NCBI GenBank assembly: GCA_025054955.1
Contig: JANWZE010000112.1
Coordinates: 66,310 to 130,309, forward strand
Direction of reading: 5' to 3'
Length of the DNA: 64,000 nt
Source of the DNA: Blastocatellia bacterium
GTDB taxonomy: Bacteria; Acidobacteriota; Blastocatellia; HR10; J050
The notes below the pieces were generated by a model. The model worked only from the letters and a program-made list of their open reading frames with translations, ran no database searches and was not told where the DNA came from. Below are positions 8,290 through 16,887 of the stretch, piece after piece. How positions within the stretch are numbered: position 1 is the first letter of the stretch; the number at the start of each line of letters is the position of its first letter. The translations under genes and the position numbers were made by a program.

Positions 8290-8667
8290 CTACACCATCT
8301 GGCGTCGTCGCGCCGGCTCTGTCTGCGAAACCGTTAACGGGATGAACCGGTAGCCCACGCCGATTAACGTCTGAATGTAATTGTGTCCCGATTGCAAGCC
8401 CAGCTTGCGTCGCAATCGGCTCACGTGTACATCGAGCGTGCGCGGATCATGCGTCGCGCGTCCTTGCCATAATGTGTTGAGCAGAAACTCGCGTGTCAGG
8501 ACCCGGCCAGCATTAGTCATCAGTAAGCGCAGCAAGAGAAATTCCTGGCGCGTCAACTGAACCGGCACACCGCCACACTGCACGACAAAGCCTTCATAGT
8601 CCACGTACAGGTAGCCATCGAAGTAAAGCGTTTGACCAATTCCTTCAACAATGTTCGGCTTATGCAT
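8290..8667 (-). CDS. Orphan OmpR/PhoB-type winged-helix DNA-binding protein (no receiver domain)
   Basis: A 125-residue protein that is essentially only the DNA-binding domain of a PhoB-class regulator. It shows LTRQEFLLLRLLMTNAGRVL, the recognition-helix segment RTLDVHVSRLRRKLG, and the wing IGVGYRF. The recognition helix is nearly the same as that of the full PhoB encoded at 13319 (RTLDVHIRRLRQKLG), so it should recognise similar 11-bp repeats (inference). No receiver domain or phospho-acceptor Asp is present, so control must be by its level or by a partner. It is divergent from pstS, and the shared intergenic region is filled with Pho-box pentamers. The ATG is about 9 nt from a candidate -10, so the mRNA may be nearly leaderless. 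Confidence 0.85.
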   Translation of the reverse strand: MHKPNIVEGIGQTLYFDGYLYVDYEGFVVQCGGVPVQLTRQEFLLLRLLMTNAGRVLTREFLLNTLWQGRATHDPRTLDVHVSRLRRKLGLQSGHNYIQTLIGVGYRFIPLTVSQTEPARRRQMV

Positions 8668-8676
8668 CGTTATGGT

Positions 8677-8730
8677 TACATATCACAGCTTTGTAACAAG
8701 CGATTAAATATGATGTTACAGAGGTGTAAC
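8677..8730 (-). promoter_or_regulatory. Pho-type promoter of the orphan regulator
   Basis: Read on the minus strand: GTTAC (8730-8726), GTAAC (8719-8715), TTTAA (8708-8704) and GTTAC (8697-8693), all 11 bp apart. Ten nucleotides after the last is TATGTA (8682-8677), a weak -10 followed 9 nt later by the ATG. The first two pentamers form the palindrome GTTAC-n6-GTAAC. Autoregulation or control by PhoB is likely. Confidence 0.65.
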
Positions 8731-8758
8731 TTTTAGCGTCTGGTTGTGAGGATACGGA

Positions 8759-8801
8759 TTGACCAAAAGTTAACTTGGATTTAACATGCCGACCTTATAA
8801 T
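8759..8801 (+). promoter_or_regulatory. Pho-type promoter of pstS
   Basis: TTGAC (8759), TTAAC (8770) and TTAAC (8781) at 11-bp spacing, then exactly 10 nt, then TATAAT (8796-8801). Predicted start near 8808, leaving a short leader with a GAGG before ATG 8825. The pentamers are in the same 11-bp register as the divergent array at 8682-8730. Confidence 0.85.
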
Positions 8802-8824
8802 CACGCGGTGAGGTAAAAATCAGT

Positions 8825-9727
8825 ATGAAGAGAATTCTTCCGTTGATGGTGGCGCTCGTTGTGAGCGTCAGCGGAGCGAGTCTGAGTGGGTGTCCAGCGC
8901 CGCAAAATAATCAATCACAGGGTCCAGCCAAGCCGGTGACGGTCAAGGGCTCTGACACGATGGTGATTCTGGGCCAGCGATTTGCCGAGCGCTTCATGAA
9001 TCAGTATCCGGGCACGACAATCCAGATCACCGGCGGCGGCTCCGGCACCGGCATTGCCGCATTGATCAATGGCAGCACCGACATCGCCCAAAGCTCGCGT
9101 CCAATGAAAGAGACAGAGAAACAACAGGTCAGAGAAAGGCACAACAAAGAGGTCATCGAAACGCCGGTGGCGCTCGATGGACTGGCGGTATACGTGCATC
9201 ACTCGAATCCAGTGAACGAGTTGACGCTGGCTCAAGTCAAGGCGATCTACACTGGCAGCATCACCAACTGGAATGCCGTCGGCGGCAAGAATGCCCCGAT
9301 TGTGCTCTACAGCCGCGAGAATAGTTCCGGCACCTACGAATACTTCAAAGAGCATGTGTTGAACAAAGAGGATTTCGCTGCAACCGTTCAACCACTGCCT
9401 GGCACGGCTGCTGTCGTCAATGCTGTCGGTAAGGACCCCAATGCCATCGGCTATGGCGGCATTGCTTATCTGGAACAGGTCAAACCCCTGCGGCTGAAAA
9501 AGGACGATGCCTCGCCGGCTATACCCCCAACGCAGGAACACGTTCTGGCAAAAACCTATCCGATCAGTCGTGATCTGTATTTCTACACGGTGGGGAAGCC
9601 GAGCAATCCGGTGGCAATTGATTTCATTCGCTGGGTGCTCTCTGAGCAAGGACAAGCCGTCGTCAGAGAAGTAGAGTATTTTTCACTGCCGGAAGAACGG
9701 CGTCGAGCGATTCTGGCGCAGTGGTAA
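8825..9727 (+). CDS. pstS: Phosphate ABC transporter, substrate-binding lipoprotein
   Basis: A 300-residue protein with a lipoprotein signal ending at LSGC (Cys23), followed by an Asn/Gln-rich linker. The core carries PstS features: VTVKGSDTMVILGQRF at the start of the first lobe, GGGSGTGIAALINGSTDIA for phosphate-loop contacts, SRENSSGTYEYF, and IGYGGIAYL. It captures phosphate in the periplasm and hands it to PstCA. It is the first gene of pstSCAB-phoU-phoBR and lies directly behind a Pho-box promoter. The next gene starts 14 bp after its stop, so the cluster is probably one operon. Confidence 0.95.
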   Translation: MKRILPLMVALVVSVSGASLSGCPAPQNNQSQGPAKPVTVKGSDTMVILGQRFAERFMNQYPGTTIQITGGGSGTGIAALINGSTDIAQSSRPMKETEKQQVRERHNKEVIETPVALDGLAVYVHHSNPVNELTLAQVKAIYTGSITNWNAVGGKNAPIVLYSRENSSGTYEYFKEHVLNKEDFAATVQPLPGTAAVVNAVGKDPNAIGYGGIAYLEQVKPLRLKKDDASPAIPPTQEHVLAKTYPISRDLYFYTVGKPSNPVAIDFIRWVLSEQGQAVVREVEYFSLPEERRRAILAQW

Positions 9728-9740
9728 GGTTCAACCGATC

Positions 9741-10727
9741 ATGACCGAGCAGGCAACCATCGCCCTTGCTGTGCAAGCGGCTCACAGTCGTCGCCGCCAT
9801 ATCGTCAATCGGCTTGCGCAGACTGTCATTACCCTGCTGGCCTTGACGGCGATTGTGACGATTGTGCTGATTTTCGTCTTCGTGTTTCGCGAAGCTCTGC
9901 CGATTTTGACGGACGCCCGCATTCAGCAGGAAGCCAGCTTATCCAAGCTGTTTCTACCCCTGGCCGAGTTGCGGGAGGCGACACGGTTTATGTGGCAACC
10001 CATCGGCGGTGTGGTGGCCAAGTACAGTCTGGTCCCGCTGGTGGTCGGCACGTTGAAAACGACGATAGTGGCGCTGGTATTCGCCGCGCCATTGGGCATC
10101 ATGGCCGCCGTCTACACATCGGAATTTTCGCCGTCCCGACTGCGCGAATGGATTAAGCCGACAATCGAACTCCTGGCCGGAATTCCCTCGGTGGTGTTAG
10201 GGTTCTTCGCGCTGATTGTATTGGCTTCCTGGATGCAAGGCGTGTTTGGTTTTCAGTTTCGCTTAAATGCGATGACGGCTGGGGTGGCGCTGGCGCTGGC
10301 CGTTGTGCCCATCATTTACAGTGTCAGTGAAGATGCGCTGACGGCTGTGCCGCGCAGTTATCGCGAAGCCAGTCTGGCGCTGGGCGCGTCCCGCTGGCAG
10401 ACGGCTGTTCATGTGGTGGTGCCGGCGGCGTTGCCGGGCATTTTCGCCAGTGTCGTGCTGGGTTTTGGTCGCGCCATCGGTGAAACGATGATCGTGCTGA
10501 TGGCTTCGGGCAATGCTGCTGTGACGTCGTGGAGCTTGACCGATTCCACACGCACGCTGGCCGCCACGATTGCTGCTGAACTTGGGGAAGCTGTGCTGGG
10601 AAGCCCGCATTATCACGTACTGTTTTTCATTGGCGCCTTGTTGTTCATCGTGACATTCTTAACCAACTCGTTTGGCGCTTGGGTCGTTGGTCGGATGCGC
10701 CGGCGATTGACCGGAGGGGTCTCATAA
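9741..10727 (+). CDS. pstC: Phosphate ABC transporter permease
   Basis: A 328-residue inner-membrane protein with about six transmembrane helices. The first is near residues 30-52 (ITLLALTAIVTIVLIFVFVF), followed by a periplasmic segment and the five-helix permease core. The coupling loop that docks onto the ATPase reads [20 protein letters not shown], and RAIGETM follows as in PstC. It pairs with PstA to form the phosphate channel. It is transcribed between pstS and pstA with short gaps on each side. Confidence 0.93.
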   Translation: MTEQATIALAVQAAHSRRRHIVNRLAQTVITLLALTAIVTIVLIFVFVFREALPILTDARIQQEASLSKLFLPLAELREATRFMWQPIGGVVAKYSLVPLVVGTLKTTIVALVFAAPLGIMAAVYTSEFSPSRLREWIKPTIELLAGIPSVVLGFFALIVLASWMQGVFGFQFRLNAMTAGVALALAVVPIIYSVSEDALTAVPRSYREASLALGASRWQTAVHVVVPAALPGIFASVVLGFGRAIGETMIVLMASGNAAVTSWSLTDSTRTLAATIAAELGEAVLGSPHYHVLFFIGALLFIVTFLTNSFGAWVVGRMRRRLTGGVS

Positions 10728-10736
10728 CACGTCGGT

Positions 10737-11762
10737 ATGTTAGCAACGCCCACGATTCATAACCGCACGCATAGGTCATCGGTCTGGCAAACGCTGAGCG
10801 AACAAGCGTCGGTGGGATTGCTGGCTCTGGCGACGCTGATCATTGTCAGCATGTTGGCCGTGATCTTAGGCAATGTGATCATTCACGGGGCCGGCCACAT
10901 CAGTTGGCAGTTTTTGACCGAGCCACCGCGCGAGGGTATGACGGCCGGCGGTATCTATCCGGCGATTGTGGGGACCCTCTTCCTGGTATTGCTCATGACG
11001 GTTGCCGCTGTGCCCATTGGCGTCGCCACGGCTGTTTACTTGACAGAGTACGCACCAAAAATCACATTGACGCAAGCGCGCCACCATCTCAAAGACGCGC
11101 GGGGCATGCAGCGCCTGCGCGCGCTGGAACAACTCTTCCAGGTAATGTTAACGCAAGTGACGCGGGCCGCCGTCACCACCCTGGCGGGCGTGCCCTCGAT
11201 TGTATTCGGTCTGTTTGGCCTGGGATTTTTCATTCACTACGTAGGAGACAATCTGGATCGAAATCTGTACGCCGGCGAGCTGGTATTTGGGAAGCCCTCA
11301 GTTCTATGGGCGGCCTTGACGCTGGCCGTGTTGACGCTGCCGGTCGTCATCGTTGCCACGGAAGAAGCATTGCGCGCCGTGCCACGAGACGTGCGTGAAG
11401 CCAGCCTGGCGCTGGGCGCCACACAATGGCAGACGATTCGCCGCGTCGTTTTGCCACAGGCTCTGCCGGGTATCTTGACCGGCACGATCCTGGCCATTAG
11501 CCGCGGCGCCGGCGAGGTGGCGCCGATTCTGTTCACCGGCGCGGCTTATTTCTTGCCCCAGTTGCCTACACGCCTGAATGATCAATTCATGCACCTCGGT
11601 TATCACGTCTACATTCTTTCTACCCAATCGCCGAACATTGAAAAGACGAAGCCGATTCTGTATGCTACTGTGCTGGTCTTATTGGTGTTGACGTTCTCGC
11701 TGAACTTGGTCGGCGTGATGATTCGGATGCGCATTCGGCAGCAGCTTCGGGCGGGACAGTGA
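10737..11762 (+). CDS. pstA: Phosphate ABC transporter permease with inserted cytoplasmic segment
   Basis: A 341-residue permease with six predicted transmembrane helices. The EAA coupling loop is [20 protein letters not shown], and [13 protein letters not shown] follows as in PstA. Between YLTEYAP and [19 protein letters not shown] there is an extra charged segment of about 35 residues (roughly 108-142, containing [20 protein letters not shown]) not found in typical PstA proteins of about 290 residues. The insert lies at a cytoplasmic loop and may add a regulatory contact (inference). The start is 10 bp after pstC. Confidence 0.92.
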   Translation: MLATPTIHNRTHRSSVWQTLSEQASVGLLALATLIIVSMLAVILGNVIIHGAGHISWQFLTEPPREGMTAGGIYPAIVGTLFLVLLMTVAAVPIGVATAVYLTEYAPKITLTQARHHLKDARGMQRLRALEQLFQVMLTQVTRAAVTTLAGVPSIVFGLFGLGFFIHYVGDNLDRNLYAGELVFGKPSVLWAALTLAVLTLPVVIVATEEALRAVPRDVREASLALGATQWQTIRRVVLPQALPGILTGTILAISRGAGEVAPILFTGAAYFLPQLPTRLNDQFMHLGYHVYILSTQSPNIEKTKPILYATVLVLLVLTFSLNLVGVMIRMRIRQQLRAGQ

Positions 11763-11772
11763 AGGAGGAACC

Positions 11773-12654
11773 GTGGAAGTTACTTCAGTCAAGGACACAG
11801 CGGGAATGCAGGCAAAACCACAATTGGAGAGCACCCAGGGAAGCTTGTTGAATATGCCGCTGGTCATGCCGCGAGAACAAAAGGAGATGGCGGTCACGAC
11901 GACCAAGGTCAAGGTCGAACGCTTCAATTTCTTTTACGGCGATAAACAAACGCTTTTCGACATCAATATCGGCTTCCCGGAGAAACGTGTCACGGCGCTT
12001 ATCGGCCCGTCTGGCTGCGGCAAATCCACGCTACTGCGCTCGCTCAATCGCATGAACGACACGATCCCTGAGACCCGCATGGAGGGTAACATCTGGCTGG
12101 ACGGTCAAAATATCTGCGCTCCTGATGTGGATGTCGTGCGGTTGCGCCAGCGCGTGGGCATGGTCTTTCAGAAGTCGAATCCATTCCCAAAGTCAATCTT
12201 TGAGAACGTCGCCTATGGACTGCGCGTCAACAAACTCTACCAGTCGCGCAGCGAATTGGAAGCGCTGGTAGAATACAGTTTGCGACAATCGGCCCTGTGG
12301 GATGAAGTGAAAGACCGGCTGCATGAATCGGCGCTGGCGCTGTCGGGCGGTCAGCAGCAGCGTCTGTGTATCGCCCGCGCGCTGGCCGTGAGACCAGATG
12401 TGCTGCTAATGGATGAACCGGCCTCGGCGCTTGACCCCATCGCCACGCAAAAGATCGAAGAGCTGATTCACGAATTGAAGCGCAATTACACCATCATCAT
12501 TGTGACGCACAACATGCAACAAGCTGCCCGCGTCTCAGACATCACGGCGTTCCTCTGGCTGGGCCGACTCATCGAAGTGGATTCAACGGTGAAAATCTTC
12601 ACCAATCCCGGTCAGAAGATGACTGAGGACTACATTACAGGAAGGTTCGGATGA
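11773..12654 (+). CDS. pstB: Phosphate ABC transporter ATPase
   Basis: A 293-residue ATPase started at GTG 11773, which has an ideal AAGGAGG four bases upstream. A later ATG (11887) would give the usual length of about 255, so the first roughly 38 residues are an extension. Walker A is GPSGCGKST (78-86), the signature is LSGGQQQRL, Walker B is [13 protein letters not shown], and the switch His is in VTHNMQQA. It powers phosphate uptake with PstC/PstA. Its TGA overlaps the phoU ATG (ATGA), so the two are translationally coupled. Confidence 0.94.
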   Translation: MEVTSVKDTAGMQAKPQLESTQGSLLNMPLVMPREQKEMAVTTTKVKVERFNFFYGDKQTLFDINIGFPEKRVTALIGPSGCGKSTLLRSLNRMNDTIPETRMEGNIWLDGQNICAPDVDVVRLRQRVGMVFQKSNPFPKSIFENVAYGLRVNKLYQSRSELEALVEYSLRQSALWDEVKDRLHESALALSGGQQQRLCIARALAVRPDVLLMDEPASALDPIATQKIEELIHELKRNYTIIIVTHNMQQAARVSDITAFLWLGRLIEVDSTVKIFTNPGQKMTEDYITGRFG

Positions 12655-13322
12655 CAGATCACCACCGCAGACTTGACGACGATTTGGATGTGCTGCGCGA
12701 CAAAGTTTTGCTGCTCGGTGGCGAGACAGAGGCGGCTGTGCAGAAGGCCATGGCGTCGCTGGTGCAGCGCGACTCCGACCTGGCCCGCGAAGTGCTCATC
12801 TACGACGACGTGATTGACAAAATCGAGCTGGAGATTGACGAACTAGCCATTGACATCCTGGCGTTATTTAATCCGGCTGCCCGCGACTTGCGATTGGTCA
12901 TCACCGCGGTCAAGCTGGCTCCAACGCTGGAGCGCATTGCTGATCATGCTTGCAACATCGCTCGCCACGCCATTGACTTGAATGATGAGCCACAATTGAA
13001 ACCATATATTGACCTGCCCGCCATGGCCGAATTAGCCCTCCAGATGCTGCGCTCAGCCATGGATGCGTTCGCGATGAGCGATGCCAGCGCCGTGCGTGGC
13101 ATCATCACGCAGGACGATCGCATTGACGCGCTCTATAGGCAGCTCATTCGTGAGTTGCTGACGTACATGATCGAAAATCCAAAAACGATCACGCAGGGAA
13201 TGAATCTGCTCTTCGTGGCCAAGCATCTGGAGCGCATCGCTGATTATGTGACGAACATCGCTGAGCAAATTGTTTACATGGTGGAAGGCCGGGTCATCAA
13301 ACACATGCCGTTAGAATCATGA
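12651..13322 (+). CDS. phoU: Phosphate signalling complex protein PhoU
   Basis: A 223-residue all-alpha protein of two PhoU three-helix bundles. Metal-binding motifs of the family are visible: [20 protein letters not shown] in the first bundle, and [12 protein letters not shown] and [16 protein letters not shown] as the paired ExxxD-type helices. PhoU links the Pst transporter to PhoR and switches the kinase off when phosphate is plentiful. It overlaps pstB by 4 bp at its start and phoB by 4 bp at its end. Confidence 0.94.
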   Translation: MTDHHRRLDDDLDVLRDKVLLLGGETEAAVQKAMASLVQRDSDLAREVLIYDDVIDKIELEIDELAIDILALFNPAARDLRLVITAVKLAPTLERIADHACNIARHAIDLNDEPQLKPYIDLPAMAELALQMLRSAMDAFAMSDASAVRGIITQDDRIDALYRQLIRELLTYMIENPKTITQGMNLLFVAKHLERIADYVTNIAEQIVYMVEGRVIKHMPLES

Positions 13323-14050
13323 AACGTCGCGTCCTGATCATTGAAGACGATCCCGACATCAGTCGTTCGATCCAATACAATTTGGAGCGCACGGGCGAGT
13401 ACGACGTGCACGTCGCCACATCCGGCGAGCAGGGTTTGGAGCGGCTGCTGCGCCATCCGCCGGATTTGCTCGTTCTGGACGTGAATCTGCCGCACATGAG
13501 CGGCTTTGAAATTTGCCGCCGCCTCCGTCGGGATGAGGCCACCATGCATATCCCTGTTGTGATGCTGACGGCGCGGACAGCAGAAACCGATAAGGTTCTT
13601 GGACTAGAGCTGGGCGCCGACGACTATGTGACCAAACCGTTCAGCATGCGAGAGCTGATAGCGCGGATCAAGGCCATCATGCGACGAACACAACCTGACC
13701 AGCCGTCAGCCGATTTCAACGACGGAGTGCTCCACATTCAGTTTGACGACTTCAAAGTGACGGTGGCTGGTCGAGAGGTCAAATTAACGCGCAAGGAATT
13801 TGATTTGCTCAAAGCGCTGGTGCAAAACCAAGGTCGCGTGCTGACCCGTGACCGTCTGCTCGACCGTGTCTGGGGATTGGAGTATCACGGCGCCACGCGC
13901 ACACTGGATGTGCACATTCGCCGGCTGCGACAAAAGCTGGGCGCTGCCGGCCAGGCGATCGAGACGGTGGTTGGTGTCGGCTATCGGTTCCGCGCGCAGC
14001 AGGCCGCCGCGTCTGATGAACAACCTTACGTGAAGGCCATGACATCATGA
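13319..14050 (+). CDS. phoB: Phosphate regulon response regulator
   Basis: A 243-residue OmpR/PhoB-type regulator. The receiver domain (about 1-125) has the acidic pair IIEDD, phospho-acceptor Asp54 (LVLDVNLP), the switch Thr in MLTARTAE, and the Lys of YVTKPF. The winged helix (about 135-230) has LTRKEFDLLKAL, the recognition segment RTLDVHIRRLRQKLG and VVGVGYRF. When phosphorylated by PhoR it should bind the 11-bp direct repeats seen at four promoters here. It overlaps phoU and phoR by 4 bp on each side. Confidence 0.93.
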   Translation: MKRRVLIIEDDPDISRSIQYNLERTGEYDVHVATSGEQGLERLLRHPPDLLVLDVNLPHMSGFEICRRLRRDEATMHIPVVMLTARTAETDKVLGLELGADDYVTKPFSMRELIARIKAIMRRTQPDQPSADFNDGVLHIQFDDFKVTVAGREVKLTRKEFDLLKALVQNQGRVLTRDRLLDRVWGLEYHGATRTLDVHIRRLRQKLGAAGQAIETVVGVGYRFRAQQAAASDEQPYVKAMTS

Positions 14051-15309
14051 GTTGGCTTGTCGGCCTGACGTTGTGTGTATTGTTCGGCGCCGTGCTCATT
14101 GGCGGATGGCTGGTTCATCACCGCGTGCGCTTGCCACTGGCTCGGTTACGCCATACGCTGCGCACTCTCGGCGTCCCGTGTGATGATTCTGCTGAAGCAA
14201 CGCTGCGGACGGCCACAGAGCAGCTCAAGGATTTGGCCAGGCATGCTCAACAAGCGGAAAAAGATTTAGCCCTGCTAAGCTCACTGATTCTGCGCACGGA
14301 CGATGGCATCATCGTTGTGGATCGTCACCTGCGCATCGTGTTAGCCAATCGGGCTGCGGCAGCCCTGTGGGGGCGCGCGGAGACCGGATTGGAGGGCAGC
14401 CGCCTGGCCGACCTCGTCAGAGACAAGCAGGTCTATGACGGGTTCTGCAACGCAATCGAGCAGCAGCAGCCGTTTCAAGGCCGGTTCGAGCGCGCTGAAG
14501 GCCATGATCGTCAGGTTTTTGAGCTGCACATTACGCCGCTGGATAATCAGCACGCAGCCGGCGTCTTCCTCAATATCACGCGCGTGGAGCAACTGGAGCG
14601 CGTGCGGCAGGAGTTTTTGACCAATGTATCTCATGAATTACGCACGCCGCTGACCTCCATCATGGCTTACGTGGAAACGCTGCTGGACGGCGCGCTGGAT
14701 GATCCTGAGCATCGCGTTGAGTTCCTTCGTGTGATCGAGCGTCATGCTCGCCGACTGCATAGCTTGATTGACGACATCTCCGATCTGTCCGCGATTGAAT
14801 CAGGAGAAATCCGATTGGAAATGACCGAGGTGAACCTGCGCTCGATTGTGGCTGAAGTGGTCCAAACGCTGCAACCGCGGGCGCAGCGCAACGACGTGCA
14901 TCTGGTCAATGAGGTTCCCTTTGAGCTTGTGGTGAAGGCCGATCATAAACGATTCGAGCAAATTCTCATCAACTTGATTGACAATGCGATCAAATTCAAT
15001 CGGCCCGGCGGGTCTGTGTATATTCACGCGCAGCGGTGCGACGATCAAATTATCATCTCGGTCAAAGACACAGGCATAGGCATCCCGGCGGCTGATTTGC
15101 CGCGCATCTTCGAGCGGTTTTATCGTGTGGACAAAGCGCGCTCTGTCGAAGCTGGCGGAACCGGATTGGGATTGGCCATCGTCAAACACCTGGTCAAGGT
15201 GCAAGGCGGTCGCATCAACATCGAGAGCAAGCCGGACGAAGGAACCTGCGTCAGTCTCACCTGGCCTGCCGCCAACGTGGCCGAAGCCGAAATGTCAGGC
15301 GTGGCTTGA
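14047..15309 (+). CDS. phoR: Phosphate regulon sensor histidine kinase
   Basis: A 420-residue kinase. One transmembrane segment at about 5-24 with no sizeable periplasmic domain, as in PhoR, which senses phosphate through Pst/PhoU. A PAS domain follows (about 75-180, DDGIIVVDRHLRIVLANRAA). The HisKA domain has NVSHELRTPLTS with His196. The ATPase domain has the N box LIDNAIKFN, then DTGIGIPAADLPRIFERFYR and GGTGLGLAIVK. It is the last gene of the operon, overlapping phoB by 4 bp. No terminator hairpin is evident right after it. Confidence 0.93.
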   Translation: MSWLVGLTLCVLFGAVLIGGWLVHHRVRLPLARLRHTLRTLGVPCDDSAEATLRTATEQLKDLARHAQQAEKDLALLSSLILRTDDGIIVVDRHLRIVLANRAAAALWGRAETGLEGSRLADLVRDKQVYDGFCNAIEQQQPFQGRFERAEGHDRQVFELHITPLDNQHAAGVFLNITRVEQLERVRQEFLTNVSHELRTPLTSIMAYVETLLDGALDDPEHRVEFLRVIERHARRLHSLIDDISDLSAIESGEIRLEMTEVNLRSIVAEVVQTLQPRAQRNDVHLVNEVPFELVVKADHKRFEQILINLIDNAIKFNRPGGSVYIHAQRCDDQIIISVKDTGIGIPAADLPRIFERFYRVDKARSVEAGGTGLGLAIVKHLVKVQGGRINIESKPDEGTCVSLTWPAANVAEAEMSGVA

Positions 15310-15817
15310 AGGCTCTGAAACTGCGGGTCGAGATTGATGCCAATTGCGTAGGGAAAGACCATGTTCATGGAGCGAAAAGGATGGCGGGACCTGAGCTGAC
15401 CGAGCGGCAGTGTGTGAGCTTCACTCGGCATTTACTTGGGCTGGCGGCAGCCGTCCCCAGCGGGTAGCCAGACGTGCAACGTCTGGGTGGGCATCATCGC
15501 CAATCCATCGCGCGTTCAGCAGCGCCACACGTTCCCTCATCGGCTCATTCATCCTGTCTCTTCGTTGGCCACACACGCGCTGCTCTAGTGCGTCTCCGGC
15601 GCGCCACTATTGTTCAGTATGCTCTTCCAGACGTGGCACGTCTGGCGACCTTCGCATGCGCCGCCGGCGTGGTCAATGACGCCGACATGCTCGCTCGCGC
15701 GATGCAATGCCAGGCGCATCGGCCACTGAACAGTGAAGCCGGCGTTATTGCCGAACGAGCGTGTTCTATTGAGGTTCGCCTTTTCTCCAAACGGACTGCA
15801 TGTTATGCTTGCTAACC
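15310..15817. other. Intergenic region with family B palindromes
   Basis: About 500 bp without a supported gene. Two hairpins of repeat family B lie here (15441-15490 and 15627-15645). Short frames across it have no ribosome sites and translate the repeat. Confidence 0.65.
15441..15490 (+). repeat. Dispersed palindromic repeat, family B, copy 1
   Basis: Contains CTGGCGGCAGCCG, then the hairpin CCAGACGTGCAACGTCTGG (15468-15486; 8-bp arms, 3-nt loop). Related copies are at 20704-20760 (reverse) and 44990-45040. A further hairpin of the same type, CCAGACGTGGCACGTCTGG, is at 15627-15645. Confidence 0.75.
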
Positions 15818-16843
15818 ATGCTGCCAGTGCTCGATCAAATCGGTCGTCCTTTGCGCAGTTTGCGCATTTCAGTGACTGACCGTTGCAATCTGCGATGTCA
15901 ATACTGCATGCCGGAGGAAGACTACGTCTGGCTCGAGCGCGACCAGTTGTTGAGCTATGAAGAAATCGCCGAACTGACCACTATCTTCACCGAGCTTGGC
16001 GTCGAAAAGGTGCGACTGACCGGCGGCGAACCGCTGTTGCGGCGTGATCTGGACCGATTGATCCGGCTGCTCGCTGGCAATCCCCGCCTGCGTGACTTAG
16101 CGCTCACCACCAACGGCGTCTTGCTAGCAGAACAGGCTCACCGGTTGCATGAAGCTGGCTTGCATCGGCTCACTGTGAGCTTGGACACGTTGCGGCCTCA
16201 GCGGTTTCGTGCGTTCACGCGCCGTGACCTGCACGGGCGCGTGCTAGAGGGTATTCGGACAGCCAAAGCAGCCGGTTTCCACCGGATGAAAATCAACGCG
16301 GTCATTATACGCGGTTTTAACGACGATGAGCTGCCAGACCTGATCGAGTTTGGCAAGCAGGTGAACGCTGAAGTTCGCTTCATCGAATACATGGACGTTG
16401 GCGGCGCCACGCGCTGGTCAATGGATCAGGTCGTTACGTCGCATGAAATGCTCCGTCTGCTCTGCCATCGCTACGGGCCGATCCAGTCCTTACAGGAGCA
16501 GGACGCCGCGCCAGCTAATCGTTATCGGCTGCCCGATGGAACGACCTTTGGCATCATCTGTTCGATGAGCCAACCGTTTTGCCGTTCCTGTGATCGAGCG
16601 CGCCTGACAATTGATGGCGTTTGGTTCCTCTGTTTATATGCGCGCGATGGCGTTGATCTGAAGCGATTATTGCGCGGTGGCGCATCACGAGAAGAGATTG
16701 CGAGAAAAATTGTTGATGCGTGGCAAGCCCGCATGGATCGCGGCGCTGAAGAACGCTTGCAGTTGCGCCAGCGGGATATTCTGTTTGCCGTTGATGAGCT
16801 GCGCGCCGACCCACACCGCGAAATGCACACGCGCGGTGGATGA
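15818..16843 (+). CDS. moaA: GTP 3',8-cyclase (molybdopterin biosynthesis)
   Basis: A 341-residue radical SAM enzyme that converts GTP to the precursor of molybdopterin. The N-terminal cluster motif is CNLRCQYC (Cys23, 27, 30), followed by LTGGEPLLR. The C-terminal cluster is held by CSMSQPFCRSCDRARLT plus the Cys in WFLCLY, and the chain ends in Gly-Gly as in functional MoaA. ATG 15818 is preferred; an in-frame ATG at 15800 is possible, but TATGCT (15804-15809) would fit as the -10 of a leaderless transcript starting at 15818. No other molybdopterin gene is adjacent. Confidence 0.92.
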   Translation: MLPVLDQIGRPLRSLRISVTDRCNLRCQYCMPEEDYVWLERDQLLSYEEIAELTTIFTELGVEKVRLTGGEPLLRRDLDRLIRLLAGNPRLRDLALTTNGVLLAEQAHRLHEAGLHRLTVSLDTLRPQRFRAFTRRDLHGRVLEGIRTAKAAGFHRMKINAVIIRGFNDDELPDLIEFGKQVNAEVRFIEYMDVGGATRWSMDQVVTSHEMLRLLCHRYGPIQSLQEQDAAPANRYRLPDGTTFGIICSMSQPFCRSCDRARLTIDGVWFLCLYARDGVDLKRLLRGGASREEIARKIVDAWQARMDRGAEERLQLRQRDILFAVDELRADPHREMHTRGG

Positions 16844-16887
16844 CGCTCCCTGCGGGCGGACCGTCGTCATCGGCTTGATCTGCGTCG

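Noticed and set aside
7983-8345. 120-residue plus-strand frame behind the Pho-type promoter
   Set aside because: No ribosome site; it translates the stem-loop and a dispersed repeat and ends antisense inside the regulator gene. The internal stretch from Met at 8100 looks more protein-like but is also repeat-derived.
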